A stretch of 64,000 bases of DNA from AC-37 sp036389295 (GCA_036389295.1 DASVQB010000022.1:1-64000); one strand, 5' to 3'. Positions 16,106 through 26,647 are shown, counted from the first letter of the stretch. Translations and numbers: made by a program. The notes: generated from the letters alone by a model not told the origin.

Positions 16106-17643
16106 GCTCGACCGGACCCGCACCCGAGCGCCCCGGTGGGGCGCCCGACGGCCCCTGGGCGCCGCCGTCGCCCGCGTCGCGGGTCGCCGGGCCGGGCCCC
16201 CCGGTCGGGCCGGGGTCCGCGCCAGGTGCGGTCGGGCCCGGCTTCGGGCCGGGCGCGGTCGGGCCGGGCTCCGGGCCGAACCCGCTCGCCCGGCGGGCGG
16301 CGCTCGCCGCGGTCGGCGCCGGCGCGCTCGGGGCGGCGCTGCTGCCGGGCGCCTCGATCGGGCTGAACGTCGTGCTGGTCGCGGCGGCCGTGGCGGTCGT
16401 CGCGGCGCTGTCGGGCCGGGCGCCGCGCGGCGGGTGGCGGCTCGCGTGGGCCGGGCTGGCCCTGGCGCTCGCGCTGGCGGCCCTCGTGCGCGACGCCGCG
16501 TGGGTGGTCCTCCCGTCGCTCGGCGGCTCGGTCCTGCTCGGCTCGCTCGCGATGGCGGGCGGCTCGACGTGGCCGGCGGTCGGCCGCGGGCTGGTCGGCG
16601 CCCTGGCGCGGCTGCACCTCGGGCCGGCGGTCGTGGCGCGGTCGGCCGCCGACGCGCTGCCGGGCGACGCCGGCGCGCGGGCGGGCGTGGTCCTGCGCGG
16701 CCTGGCGATCGCGGCGCCGCTCGTGATCGTGTTCGGATCGCTGTTCGCCTCGAGCGACCCGGCGTTCGCGCACCTGGCCGACGACGCGCTGCCCTCGATC
16801 GACGACCTCGGCCCGCTGCGCGTGCGCGGCATGTGGTTCGTGGCGGTGCTGGCGCTGGCCGCGGCGGTGGCGACGGCGGGCGGCTCCGCCCGCGCTCCGG
16901 CCTCGCGCCCCGCCCGCCGGCTCCGCCCCGTCGAGTGGGCCATCGCCCTCGTCGCGCTCGACGCCCTGTTCGCCGCGTTCGTCGGGGTGCAGGCGGCGGT
17001 GCTGTTCGGGCGCGACGAGCACGTGCTGAGGACGGCCGGCCTCACCTACGCCGAGTACGCGCGCGAGGGGTTCGGGCAGCTGCTCGCCGCCGCCGCGCTC
17101 ACCCTCGCGGTCGTGGCGGGCGCGCTGCGGTGGGCGCGCGCCGAGACGACCGCGCAGCGGAGGCTCCTGCGATCGCTGCTCGTCGTCCTGTGCGCGCTGA
17201 CCGTCGTGGTCCTGGCGTCGGCCCTCCACCGGCTCGACCTCTACCAGGACGCGTTCGGGGCGACCCGGCTGCGGCTCGCCGCCGACGCGACGATGCTCGC
17301 GCTCGCCGCCGTCCTCGGCCTGCTGGTCGCGGCGATCGCCTCGGGCAGGCACGCCTGGCTCCCGCGCGCGTGCGTCCTCGTCGCAGCCGCCGGGCTGCTG
17401 GCGTTCGCCGCCTCGAACCCCGACCGCCGGATCGCCGAGCGGAACGTCGACCGCTACGCCCTGACCGGCCGGCTCGACACGGCGTACCTGCGCCAGCTGA
17501 GCGCGGACGCCGTGCCGGCGGTGGCGAGGCTGCCGGCCGGCGTGCGGGAGGAGGCGCTGAGAAAGGTCGCGGACGACGGCTGGTCGGAGCTGAACCTCGG
17601 GCGGGCGCGGGCGCGCCGGGCGCGTAGGCGCGCGGGCCGGTGA
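16102..17643 (+). CDS. DUF4153/DUF4173-like polytopic membrane protein
   Basis: A 513-residue membrane protein with about ten hydrophobic helices, resembling the DUF4153/DUF4173 families of unknown function. Family-like features are the FGSLFASSDPAFAHL segment and the charged loop GLTYAEYAREGFGQLLAAAAL between helices. The first 65 residues are a Gly/Pro-rich low-complexity tract with repeated GPG units. A C-terminal soluble part (SNPDRRIAERNVDRY) follows the last helix. GTG 16102 overlaps the kinase stop by 4 bases, so it may be the sensory partner of this short-loop kinase; that role is inferred only from the operon. Confidence 0.75.
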   Translation: MSSTGPAPERPGGAPDGPWAPPSPASRVAGPGPPVGPGSAPGAVGPGFGPGAVGPGSGPNPLARRAALAAVGAGALGAALLPGASIGLNVVLVAAAVAVVAALSGRAPRGGWRLAWAGLALALALAALVRDAAWVVLPSLGGSVLLGSLAMAGGSTWPAVGRGLVGALARLHLGPAVVARSAADALPGDAGARAGVVLRGLAIAAPLVIVFGSLFASSDPAFAHLADDALPSIDDLGPLRVRGMWFVAVLALAAAVATAGGSARAPASRPARRLRPVEWAIALVALDALFAAFVGVQAAVLFGRDEHVLRTAGLTYAEYAREGFGQLLAAAALTLAVVAGALRWARAETTAQRRLLRSLLVVLCALTVVVLASALHRLDLYQDAFGATRLRLAADATMLALAAVLGLLVAAIASGRHAWLPRACVLVAAAGLLAFAASNPDRRIAERNVDRYALTGRLDTAYLRQLSADAVPAVARLPAGVREEALRKVADDGWSELNLGRARARRARRRAGR

Positions 17644-17703
17644 GGCGGCGGGGCGGACGGAGCCGGCCGGCGCGTGGCGCGGCGCGACCCCGAAGGCCGC
17701 GCG

Positions 17704-18042
17704 CTACATCCCCGGCAGGCCGAGGCCGCCGAGCGCGCTCTCGATCCCGCCGGTCGCGGCGGCCAGCCGGCTGCTGACCATCTCCTGAGCGGAGCGCAGG
17801 GCCTCGTTCGTGGCGGCCTGGACCATGTCCTGGAGCATCTCGACGTCCTCGGGGTCGACGGCGTCGGGGTCGATCCGGACCTCGATCACCTCGAGCGCGC
17901 CGCTCACCTTGACGGTGACCATCCCGCCCCCGGCGCTCGCCTCGGCGACCTCCTTCTTCGCCTCCTCCTGGGCCCTCATCATCTCGGCCTGGAGCTCCTG
18001 GACCTGCTTTATCATCTTGTTGACGTTGGGCTGCTGCGGCAT
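17704..18042 (-). CDS. ybaB: YbaB/EbfC family nucleoid-associated protein
   Basis: A 112-residue DNA-binding protein of the YbaB/EbfC family. It has the N-terminal coiled helix (MIKQVQELQAEMMRAQEEAK), the central beta part (VTVKVSGALEVIEVRIDPD) and the C-terminal helix (MVQAATNEALRSAQEMVSSR) in the usual arrangement. It begins 5 bases after the dnaX stop and is co-transcribed with it, as in most bacteria. Confidence 0.94.
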   Translation of the reverse strand: MPQQPNVNKMIKQVQELQAEMMRAQEEAKKEVAEASAGGGMVTVKVSGALEVIEVRIDPDAVDPEDVEMLQDMVQAATNEALRSAQEMVSSRLAAATGGIESALGGLGLPGM

Positions 18043-18047
18043 CGGGC

Positions 18048-20006
<1,959 letters not shown>

Positions 20007-20062
20007 GGTCAGCGCATCGTAGCCGCGGGTCCGGCCGGCGGGCCGGTAGCGTCCCGAGGCGG

Positions 20063-21493
20063 ATGGCCCTCGCTCGGAAGGCGCTGCCCGACGCTGCCGC
20101 GGCGGGACTGGTGGCGCTCCTCGTCCTCGCCTTCTTCGGGCACGCCTTCCTCAACTACGACACCTTCTACGCGCTGGTCTGGGGGGACGACCTGGCGAGC
20201 GGCCGCACGCCCCAGTACGAGGTGCCGGTGGCGCCGACGCCGCATCCGCTGGCGATCGCGGTCGGCGCCCTCGTGTCCCCGCTGGGCGACGCGGCCGAGG
20301 ACGTGCTGCTCGGGCTCGTGCTCCTCTCGATCGGCGCCCTGGCCGTCGGGCTCTGCCGGCTCGGCCGCGAGTCGTTCGCCCGGCCGGTCGGTGTGCTGGC
20401 CGCCGCGATCTTCCTCACGCGCGTGCCGCCCCTCAACTTCGGGATCCGCGGCTACGTGGACCTGCCGGCGATCGCGCTGATCGTCTGGGCGGCCGTGCTC
20501 GAGGCCCGCCGGCCGCGGCGGGGCGCCGCCGTCCTGGTCCTGCTCGGGCTCGCCGGGCTGCTGCGACCCGAGGCGTGGCTCTTCGCGGGCGCGTACTGGC
20601 TGTGGCTCGCGCCCCCGCTCGGCTGGCCGGCCCGGCTGCGGCTGCTCGCCCTGGCGGCCGCCGCCCCGCTGCTCTGGGCGCTGTCCGACCTGCTCGTGAC
20701 CGGCGACCCGCTCTGGTCGCTGAACGGGACGAGCGACCTGGCCGCCGACCTCGGGCGGCCGAGGGGCCTCGACGACGTCCCGCGCGTAATGCCGAGGCGG
20801 CTCGGCGAGATCATGCGGCTGCCCGAGCTCCTGGCGGCCGTCGGCGGCTTCGCGGCGGGCCTCGCTTGGCTGCGCCGGCGGGCGGCCGTGCCGGCCGCGG
20901 TGCTGGTGCTGAACGGGGTCGCGTTCCTGGTGCTGGCCGTCGGCGGCCTGTCCCTGATCGGCCGCTACCTGTTCCTCGCGGGCGCGATGCTGTCGCTGTT
21001 CGCCGCGGTCGCGGCGCTCGGCTGGCTGGCGCTGCCGGAGGGCGACCCGCGCCGCCGCGTCTGGCGCGCGGCCGGGGTCGTGACCCTGGTCGCCTTCGCC
21101 GCCTTCGCCCCCGCGCAGGCGCGGCGCCTCGACGACCTCCGCGACGACGTCGCCGCCCGCGACCGCGTCCAGGCCGACCTCCGCGACCTCGTCCGCCAAC
21201 CCGCCGCCGAGCGCGCCCTCGACCGCTGCGGCCGCCTGTTCGTCCCGAACCACCGGCCGGTCCCCTCGCTCGCCTACTGGACCGGCCTCCGCCCCGCCGA
21301 CGTCGTCTCGGCGGCGCGCGAGCGGCCCACGCCGGACGGCCTGTTCGTCGCGCCCGCCACCCCCGAGGCGGAGCGCCTCTCGATCCTCGACCCGCGCGAC
21401 CGGACCGCCCCGGCGGCGCGCCCGTCCGGCTACCGGGAGCTGGCTCGGAACCGGTCGTGGGTCCTCTACGGCGGCTGCCGGCTCGGCCCCTGA
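20063..21493 (+). CDS. Polytopic membrane protein, possible GT-C type glycosyltransferase
   Basis: A 476-residue protein with about ten hydrophobic helices over residues 10-350 and a soluble C-terminal part of about 120 residues. An acidic loop after helix 1 (NYDTFYALVWGDDLASG, then PTPHPLAI) resembles the first periplasmic loop of GT-C/GT39-like transferases that use lipid-linked sugars, but no family assignment is secure. It is divergent from dnaX, 56 bases away, and ends before a bidirectional hairpin shared with the protease gene. Confidence 0.65.
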   Translation: MALARKALPDAAAAGLVALLVLAFFGHAFLNYDTFYALVWGDDLASGRTPQYEVPVAPTPHPLAIAVGALVSPLGDAAEDVLLGLVLLSIGALAVGLCRLGRESFARPVGVLAAAIFLTRVPPLNFGIRGYVDLPAIALIVWAAVLEARRPRRGAAVLVLLGLAGLLRPEAWLFAGAYWLWLAPPLGWPARLRLLALAAAAPLLWALSDLLVTGDPLWSLNGTSDLAADLGRPRGLDDVPRVMPRRLGEIMRLPELLAAVGGFAAGLAWLRRRAAVPAAVLVLNGVAFLVLAVGGLSLIGRYLFLAGAMLSLFAAVAALGWLALPEGDPRRRVWRAAGVVTLVAFAAFAPAQARRLDDLRDDVAARDRVQADLRDLVRQPAAERALDRCGRLFVPNHRPVPSLAYWTGLRPADVVSAARERPTPDGLFVAPATPEAERLSILDPRDRTAPAARPSGYRELARNRSWVLYGGCRLGP

Positions 21494-21520
21494 CGGGGGC
21501 GCCCGCGGACCCAAGCAGAA

Positions 21521-21555
21521 CCGGGCCCCCGGCGGGGGGGATGCCGGGGGCCCGG
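21521..21555. terminator. Strong hairpin between convergent genes
   Basis: A perfect 13-base-pair GC stem (21521-21533 with 21543-21555, CCGGGCCCCCGGC) with a G-rich loop lies between the ends of the convergent genes at 21493 and 21572. No U-tract follows on either strand. It would serve both directions. Confidence 0.6.
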
Positions 21556-21571
21556 ATTCAGACGATCAAGG

Positions 21572-22384
21572 CTACGGCAGGGGACCCGTGAACGGCTCGG
21601 TACCGGTGGCGAGCGTGACGCCGAGCGACGAGTGCGAGGCGAGGTAGCTCAGCTCGCGGCTCAGGTCGCCAACGCCGTTGCTGCCGGCCACCGGCGCGAT
21701 CTGGACCGTGCTGAGCACGCCGAACGCCTGTCCCTGGTCGTCGACGAACGCGCTGCCGGAGTCGCCCGGGATGCCCGGCGTGACCGTGTACACGTTGTGG
21801 TTCCAGCCGCCCGAGTCCTGCGCGAGCTGCACGCCCTGCTTGGGGCTGAGCGCCTCGATCCCCGCACGGAGGCTCGAGTTGCCGTAGCTCAGGACGGTGG
21901 ACCCGGTCGCGACCGATCCGGTGAGCCCGGTCGGGCCGCCCCAGAACGGGATCGACGGGTTGACCTTGTCGCGGTCGGCCGGGTCGAGCCGCACGAGGGC
22001 GAGGTCGTTGTAGGCGCAGGTGTCCGCGTCGGACTCGTTCGCCTGCTGCATCGCGATCCACGAGTTGTAGACCATGGTGCCGGGCCTGCTGGCGCCGTCG
22101 ACCTCCACCGAGGTGCCGACCGGGAGCGACCCGGAGTCGCAGCCGTCGGTCTCGGTCGCGCCGCCCGTGCCGGAGCAGTGGGCGGCCTGGCCGATGTAGA
22201 CGTCGCTCGCGTCGTAGAACACGAAGTTCGAGGTGCACTGGGCGCCGTCGGTGAACGTCATGACGCCGGGGTGGATCGGCGCGGTGTCGGCCGGCGCCCA
22301 GGTCGGCGCCGCCTGGGCGGCGGCGGTCGCGACGAGGAAGACGGCGAGGGCGGCAACGGCCGCTATGGAGAGCATCCTTCTCAA
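21572..22384 (-). CDS. Secreted trypsin-like serine protease (S1 fold)
   Basis: A 270-residue protein with a signal peptide (about residues 1-25, ending AAAQAA) and a chymotrypsin-like domain. The triad is His69 in GQAAHCSG, Asp127 in YNDLALVRL and Ser209 in GIPGDSGSAF. Cysteines near the His suggest disulfides. The TTG at 22384 is taken as start because GGGAGG lies 5 bases upstream; the internal ATG four codons later has worse spacing. It lies directly downstream of the SRP RNA gene on the same strand. The substrate is unknown. Confidence 0.85.
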   Translation of the reverse strand: MRRMLSIAAVAALAVFLVATAAAQAAPTWAPADTAPIHPGVMTFTDGAQCTSNFVFYDASDVYIGQAAHCSGTGGATETDGCDSGSLPVGTSVEVDGASRPGTMVYNSWIAMQQANESDADTCAYNDLALVRLDPADRDKVNPSIPFWGGPTGLTGSVATGSTVLSYGNSSLRAGIEALSPKQGVQLAQDSGGWNHNVYTVTPGIPGDSGSAFVDDQGQAFGVLSTVQIAPVAGSNGVGDLSRELSYLASHSSLGVTLATGTEPFTGPLP

Positions 22385-22472
22385 CTCGGCCTCCCGCAGG
22401 TCGGTTGGATGGGGGGTGAGCGGTTCGTACCCGCCCGGATGTCCCGCTAACCGCGGCAGGGGGCGTCAGTTG

Positions 22473-22748
22473 CGGACCGTGCACCCGCCTTCGAAGAAGG
22501 GTCCCGGGCGGTGCTCCGAGCCTGGACTCCGGTCAGGCTGACCCGCGGCGCATGGACGGATTCGCTTAAGGCTGCTTCCTCCCGGACCTGACCTGGTTCA
22601 CGAGCGTCCACCGCGCGGGACCTGGCCATCGACGCCTTCGGCTCGGCGTACCGGCCCCGAGGCCCAACCCCTCGGACGGGGATTCGGCCCCGCTAGAGCG
22701 GCTTGCGGGTGACAGGGCACCGCTACCTCCCCGCCTAGCACGGTCCGC
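22473..22748 (-). ncRNA. ffs: Signal recognition particle RNA, long form with Alu domain
   Basis: About 276 nt on the minus strand. The ends pair perfectly over 11 bases (22738-22748 with 22473-22483). The 5' part carries the Alu-domain consensus (GGGGAGGTAGCGGTGCCC, then GGGCCGAATCCCC), as in Bacillus scRNA. The middle holds the SRP54-binding hairpin (TCAGGTCCGG and GGAAGCAGCC, around 22570-22595), flanked by the pairing GTGGACG / CGTCCA. The RNA forms the SRP with Ffh for membrane targeting. Apparent reading frames here are not genes. Confidence 0.93.
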
Positions 22749-22764
22749 CGCGGATGGTAGTCGG

Positions 22765-23790
22765 TCAGCGGCCGCAGGGCACGAGGCGGGCGCGGCGCGG
22801 GTCGCGCTCCGCGCCGCCGGGCGGGGCGCAGCCGTCGGTCGCGTGCGACGGCGCCGGCGGCGCGGTCTTGGCCGCGTAGATCCCGAGCAGGTAGGGCGCC
22901 GGGTCGATCGGGACGCCGTTGCGGCGGACCTCGAAGTGGAGGTGCGGGCCGGTCGTGCGGCCGGTCGAGCCGACGTAGCCGATCCGGGTCCCGCCCACGA
23001 CGGACGCGCCGCGCCCGACGGCGATGCTGGAGAGGTGCGCGTACCAGCTCTCGAAGCCGAGCCGGTGCCGCACGACCACCAGGTTGCCGTAGCCGCCCGA
23101 GTTCCAGCCGGCGAAGACGACGGTCCCGCGGCCGCCGGCGCCGACCGCCGCCCCGGACGGGGCCGGGAAGTCGATTCCGGTGTGCATCCCGGAGCCGCGC
23201 GGGCCGAAGCCGTCGCCGGCGCGGGCGCGGACCGGGCGCAGGAAGCGGACCGGTCCGACCGGGGCGGCCCCCGGGCGGCCGGTGCGGCGGCGGCGTGCGC
23301 CGCGGTTGCGCTTCAGGGCTCGGATGGTCGTGGCGCCGGCAAGGCCGTCCACGAGCAGGCCGTAGCGGCGCTGGGCGCGGAGCACGGCGGCGAGAGTGCC
23401 GCCGCCGAAGCCGCCGTCGACCGAGCCCGGGGCGAACCCGCGCCGCCGGAGGAGCCACTGGAGGCCGGCGACGTCCCACCCCGCGTGCCCGCGGCGCATG
23501 ACCCGCCGGCCGAGCGACGGCCGGCCGCGGCGACCGAGCGCGCGGCGGGTGCGCGGGCCGGCGACGCCGTCGGCGTGGAGGTGGTGGGCGCGCTGGAAGC
23601 GCCTCGTCGCCCGCCGGGTCCGCGGTCCGCGGATGCCGTCGATCGCCCCGCCGTAGTGGTGGAGGGCCCTGAGGGCGACCTGGAGCGCGGCCGTGCCCGG
23701 CGTGCCGCGCGCGTGGGCGGGCGCGGGCGTTGTGGCGAGCGGCGCGGCGGCGGCGGCCAGCGCGCACGCGAGGACTGCAAGGCGGCGCAT
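22765..23790 (-). CDS. Secreted M23 (LytM) peptidase with peptidoglycan-binding repeats
   Basis: A 341-residue protein with a signal peptide (residues 1-28) and two or more peptidoglycan-binding-type repeats between residues 35 and 160 (HHYGGAIDGIRGPRTRRATR; GFAPGSVDGGFGGGTLAAVL). The C-terminal M23 domain has zinc ligands His203 and Asp207 in HTGIDFPAP, His251 in YAHLSS, and the HxH of GPHLHFEV (283/285). It probably cuts peptide bridges in the cell wall. No Shine-Dalgarno is evident before the ATG. It lies just upstream of the SRP RNA on the same strand. Confidence 0.92.
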   Translation of the reverse strand: MRRLAVLACALAAAAAPLATTPAPAHARGTPGTAALQVALRALHHYGGAIDGIRGPRTRRATRRFQRAHHLHADGVAGPRTRRALGRRGRPSLGRRVMRRGHAGWDVAGLQWLLRRRGFAPGSVDGGFGGGTLAAVLRAQRRYGLLVDGLAGATTIRALKRNRGARRRRTGRPGAAPVGPVRFLRPVRARAGDGFGPRGSGMHTGIDFPAPSGAAVGAGGRGTVVFAGWNSGGYGNLVVVRHRLGFESWYAHLSSIAVGRGASVVGGTRIGYVGSTGRTTGPHLHFEVRRNGVPIDPAPYLLGIYAAKTAPPAPSHATDGCAPPGGAERDPRRARLVPCGR

Positions 23791-23886
23791 AGGGGAGTTG
23801 CAACCCTGGCGACGGGCGGTCGGAGCGACAACCCCTGGGAGAAACCGTGCAGCGAGGAGGGCTGGCCGGCCGGGCGCCGACGGGTT

Positions 23887-23979
23887 TTACGGCCACGTCC
23901 TAGCGGACGGCTACGGCCACCTCCTGCGGTGGACGGCTACGGCCACCTCCTAGCGGACGGCTACGGCCACCTGCTGCGG
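23887..23979. repeat. Tandem repeats (period 24-26) at the 3' end of the alpha/beta-hydrolase gene
   Basis: Near-identical copies of GGACGGCTACGGCCACCT begin at 23905, 23931 and 23955, and a partial copy lies at 23887-23904. The copy at 23955 is inside the hydrolase gene and encodes part of its last residues (QQVAVAVR). The others lie beyond its stop codon, so the gene's 3' end appears to have been duplicated outwards. Confidence 0.85.
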
Positions 23980-25272
23980 CCCGGCGAGGTCCGGCGAGGC
24001 GACGACGAGCCGGTGGCGGCCGCGGCGGAGCGGGCGGCGGAGGTCGAGCCTCCCTCGCCGCGCCACGCTCCGCAGGGTCAGCGGCTTGGCGCTCGCGCCC
24101 ACGAGCTTGCCGCCGCGGAAGAGGGTCAGGCGGGCCCGCCGGATCGCCGGGGCGCCCTTGACCCGGGCCAGGACGCGGAGACGGCGGGCCCCGGCCCGCG
24201 GGCGGCCGGTCTTCAGGACGATCCGCGGCGAGCGGACCACCCGTCGGAGGAACGGGATCGCCAGGTCACGCACCTTTCCGGGCTCGTCGACGAACGGCCA
24301 GTGGCCCGTGTTCGGGAGGACCGTGACCTCCGCCGCCGGGAACGCCTCCCTCTGGGTCTCCGCGAAGGCGGCCGGGATGTACGGGTCCTGGTCGCCCCAG
24401 ATGACGAGCGCCGGCCGGGGCCGCTTGCGGAGCTCGGCGGCCTGCTGCCTGCCGATCGCGTCGCCGTCGTCCACCTCGCGGTAGTAGTGGATCACCGCGC
24501 AGCGGGTCGCGCGGTCGAAGTCGTCGTACATCCGGTTGACGAAGTCGTCGGGCATCGGGCGCGGGGTCTCCGCCTGGAGCACGGTGACGAACGACTCCCG
24601 GGTCATCGTCGCCATGCTCGCCTCGCCGCTCGGGGCGAAGTGCCAGACGAGCGCCTGGCGGTGCGGCGTGTACCCGATGAGGACGCCGGCGTCCATCAGC
24701 ACGACGCTCTGGAGCCGGTCGCCGTGGGCGGCGCCCCACTCGAGGCCCCACATGCCGCCGAAGTCGTGAAGGACGAGGTGGGCGCGGCGGATGCCGAGCC
24801 GGGCGAGGAGGCCGTTCAGGTAGGCCGCCACGCCGGTGTGGGTGTAGGGGCCGCCGCGGCGGTCGTCGGCGCGACCGAAGCCCGGCACGTCGAACGCGAC
24901 GGCCCGCGCGAACCGGCCCGTGCTCGAGAGTAGGCCGTCGAAGTCGCGCGAGGAGCCCGGGTTGCCGTGCACGAAGACGACGGCCTCCTCGGCGGTCGCC
25001 GGCCCGGCCTCGAGGACGCGCGTCGCGAACCCGTCGACCGTCTGGCGCGACTCGCGGACGTTCGCCGGCAGCGGCGGGTCGCCGACGAGGACCGTGTGCT
25101 CGGCGTCGGTGAACGCGCCGCTCGCCCCGCCGTCGGGGCTCCCGTCGCAGTAGAACGCCGGGTCCTTGGCCTCGTCGTGGGTCGCGAGCGCGGCCGGGGC
25201 CGCCACGGCGACCGTGACCGCGACCGCGACGATGGCGGCCAAGAAGGCGACCTGCGTTCGACCTGCTAGCAC
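23950..25272 (-). CDS. Secreted alpha/beta-hydrolase with Asp nucleophile (epoxide hydrolase/dehalogenase-like)
   Basis: A 440-residue protein from GTG 25272. The signal peptide AFLAAIVAVAVTVAVAAPAA ends near ALATHD. The alpha/beta-hydrolase core has oxyanion loop FVHGNPGSSRDF, nucleophile elbow VLHDFGGMWG with Asp in place of Ser, acid region IWGDQDPYIP and catalytic His in NTGHWPFVDEP. The HDFGG elbow is typical of epoxide hydrolases and haloalkane dehalogenases, not lipases. An added Arg-rich beta domain of about 85 residues follows. Export is unusual for this branch. The stop lies inside a tandem-repeat block. Confidence 0.82.
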   Translation of the reverse strand: MLAGRTQVAFLAAIVAVAVTVAVAAPAALATHDEAKDPAFYCDGSPDGGASGAFTDAEHTVLVGDPPLPANVRESRQTVDGFATRVLEAGPATAEEAVVFVHGNPGSSRDFDGLLSSTGRFARAVAFDVPGFGRADDRRGGPYTHTGVAAYLNGLLARLGIRRAHLVLHDFGGMWGLEWGAAHGDRLQSVVLMDAGVLIGYTPHRQALVWHFAPSGEASMATMTRESFVTVLQAETPRPMPDDFVNRMYDDFDRATRCAVIHYYREVDDGDAIGRQQAAELRKRPRPALVIWGDQDPYIPAAFAETQREAFPAAEVTVLPNTGHWPFVDEPGKVRDLAIPFLRRVVRSPRIVLKTGRPRAGARRLRVLARVKGAPAIRRARLTLFRGGKLVGASAKPLTLRSVARRGRLDLRRPLRRGRHRLVVASPDLAGPQQVAVAVR

Positions 25273-25370
25273 CCCTACGGCTCCCTCGGACGAGGTTACG
25301 CCTGGCGGGCGAGCGCCGCGCCGGTCCCCTCGGGCGATCGGCGCGCCGGTCCCTGCCGGCGGTGCCCCGA

Positions 25371-25427
25371 CCCCCATGGCGCCGCCCCGACCCCCCTCGC
25401 CCCGCCCCGCCCCCCATGGCGCCGCCC
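25371..25427. repeat. 17-base direct repeat upstream of tRNA-Val
   Basis: CCCCCATGGCGCCGCCC occurs at 25371-25387 and again at 25411-25427, 40 bases apart, in a C-rich tract between the hydrolase gene and the tRNA promoter. Confidence 0.75.
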
Positions 25428-25428
25428 G

Positions 25429-25434
25429 TAGAAT
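25429..25434 (+). promoter_or_regulatory. Probable -10 element of tRNA-Val
   Basis: TAGAAT ends 10 bases before the mature tRNA 5' end and is the only A/T-rich hexamer in a strongly GC-rich tract. No convincing -35 element is visible. Confidence 0.45.
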
Positions 25435-25444
25435 CGACCGCCGA

Positions 25445-25516
25445 GGGCGCGTAGCTCAGTGGGAGAGCGCTCGCTTCACACGCGAGAGGTCGCTGGTTCG
25501 AAACCAGCCGCGCCCA
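25445..25516 (+). tRNA. tRNA-Val (anticodon CAC)
   Basis: A complete 72-nt cloverleaf: acceptor GGGCGCG/CGCGCCC, D arm GCTC..GAGC, anticodon stem CTCGC/GCGAG with loop TTCACAC (anticodon CAC), T arm GCTGG TTCGAAA CCAGC and discriminator A. CCA is not encoded. The 3' part is the target of the integrative elements that follow. Confidence 0.97.
25474..25516. repeat. att-like repeat copy 1 (3' part of tRNA-Val)
   Basis: This 43-base segment, from CTTCACAC in the anticodon loop to the tRNA 3' end, recurs identically at 26847-26889 and almost completely at 30648-30690. It is the expected core attachment site of a tRNA-targeting tyrosine integrase. Confidence 0.9.
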
Positions 25517-25573
25517 ATACAGAAAGCCCCGCTCTAACGAAGTTTTCTCGTTCTGGCCTCGCGGTACGCGGTT

Positions 25574-25831
25574 TTGATCGGCCGATCTGGAAACAAACTG
25601 GAAACGGCTCACCCCGATGAGGCCCCCTGTGGTTTCCTCTTAGGCCCTCTCTCGGTCGATCCAGGGCCGAAGGAGGTGTCGGCTCGTCTCGGGCACCAAG
25701 ACACAGGCATCACGATTCGTACCTACATTCACGCGTACGAAGGCGCGAGGCGGAGCGAAGCGCGTGCTGAACGGCTTGAAGCGATGTACGGACGCACGGA
25801 GCGGCACCAGCCGTCAGGGCTCGCTCTCTAA
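25574..25831 (+). pseudogene. Tyrosine integrase C-terminal remnant (element 1)
   Basis: The 85-codon frame ends with a recognisable integrase C-terminus: VSARLGHQDTGITIRTYIHA, where RLGH is the box-II region and the Tyr of TYIHA is the catalytic nucleophile. A basic helix (ARRSEARAERLEAMYG) follows. The first 40 or so residues do not look like integrase, and the catalytic Arg and HxxR regions are absent. It therefore is the tail of a deleted gene, lying directly behind tRNA-Val. Confidence 0.75.
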
Positions 25832-25852
25832 CGACGCAAAGTCGAGAGGGGG

Positions 25853-26647
25853 CTACCGAGGTTGGATCTGAATCGTCCAGTTGCCGATCGCGTTGATCTG
25901 GACGTTCGTGTACGTGCCAGCGGCGACGGCCGTGTCCCCTTCGTGCGCCTGAGAATTCACGAAGAGGCCGCCCTCGTCATCGAAGATCTGGAAGACGTCT
26001 CCATCGTTGGTCCAACGGAGTACCGAGTCCGTCGCGACCTTGACACGCCCGAGGTTCTTCCCTCCGTTGCCCGAGAACGACTGGCCGCTCTCATTCGGCG
26101 CTGAGGGCCTGGAGCCGCCGCCCCCACCGGATACCTCGAACTCCAAGATATCGGAGGCCGACTTGTATCCGGGCGCCGAACCGGTGATCCGGTACTCGAT
26201 CGACTTCGCGTCGAGCGGGACGGTGATCCGCAGACGACCATTCGTCACGCGAATGCGCCGAAACGGCGCGAACCCCTGGCCACTGCCGCTCGAATCGAAC
26301 TTTGCACGGGCAATCTTGACGAGCGCCCCCTTCGGGGACACCCTGCCAGAGAGTTCCACGCTCGAACCGCTCACCTGGAAAATGCGGGAGCCGTCCGTGT
26401 CGAGATCACGCGGCGGGCCGATGGAGAGCTCAACCTTCGGCGGTGGCTCCGGCTCCGCCGATCCACCTGGCTCGGGTTGGCGGTAGTTGCTCTTTGGGGT
26501 CGCGTACGCCTCGCCGCACTTGACCGGATGCCCGTCAAGGCTCGACACGCACGCTTCCTCCTCAGACGCGCTGTCGTCGCTACAGCCGCCTAATGCAGCG
26601 GCGACAAGGCCCAATCCGACCCCCGCCGCGCCAACCCACCCGCGCAC
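25853..26647 (-). CDS. Lipoprotein of unknown function (island cargo)
   Basis: A 264-residue protein with a lipoprotein signal peptide: hydrophobic GLGLVAAALGG followed by the lipobox Cys (ALGGC, Cys22). A Pro/Glu-rich linker (QPEPGGSAEPEPPP) and two beta-rich parts follow; the first (IFQVSGSSVELSGRVSPKGA) looks like an Ig-type fold. The C-terminal half has VLRWTNDGDVFQIFDDEGGL and ends TIQIQPR. Start GTG 26647. Codon use is noticeably less GC-biased than in flanking genes, consistent with transfer. It lies alone between att copies 1 and 2. Confidence 0.7.
   Translation of the reverse strand: MRGWVGAAGVGLGLVAAALGGCSDDSASEEEACVSSLDGHPVKCGEAYATPKSNYRQPEPGGSAEPEPPPKVELSIGPPRDLDTDGSRIFQVSGSSVELSGRVSPKGALVKIARAKFDSSGSGQGFAPFRRIRVTNGRLRITVPLDAKSIEYRITGSAPGYKSASDILEFEVSGGGGGSRPSAPNESGQSFSGNGGKNLGRVKVATDSVLRWTNDGDVFQIFDDEGGLFVNSQAHEGDTAVAAGTYTNVQINAIGNWTIQIQPR

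Noticed and set aside
22447..22629. Short frames over the SRP RNA
   Set aside because: The region folds and matches as SRP RNA; the frames show no protein features.
25574..25831. A functional integrase gene at the tRNA
   Set aside because: The catalytic Arg and His boxes are missing; only the Tyr-bearing end remains.
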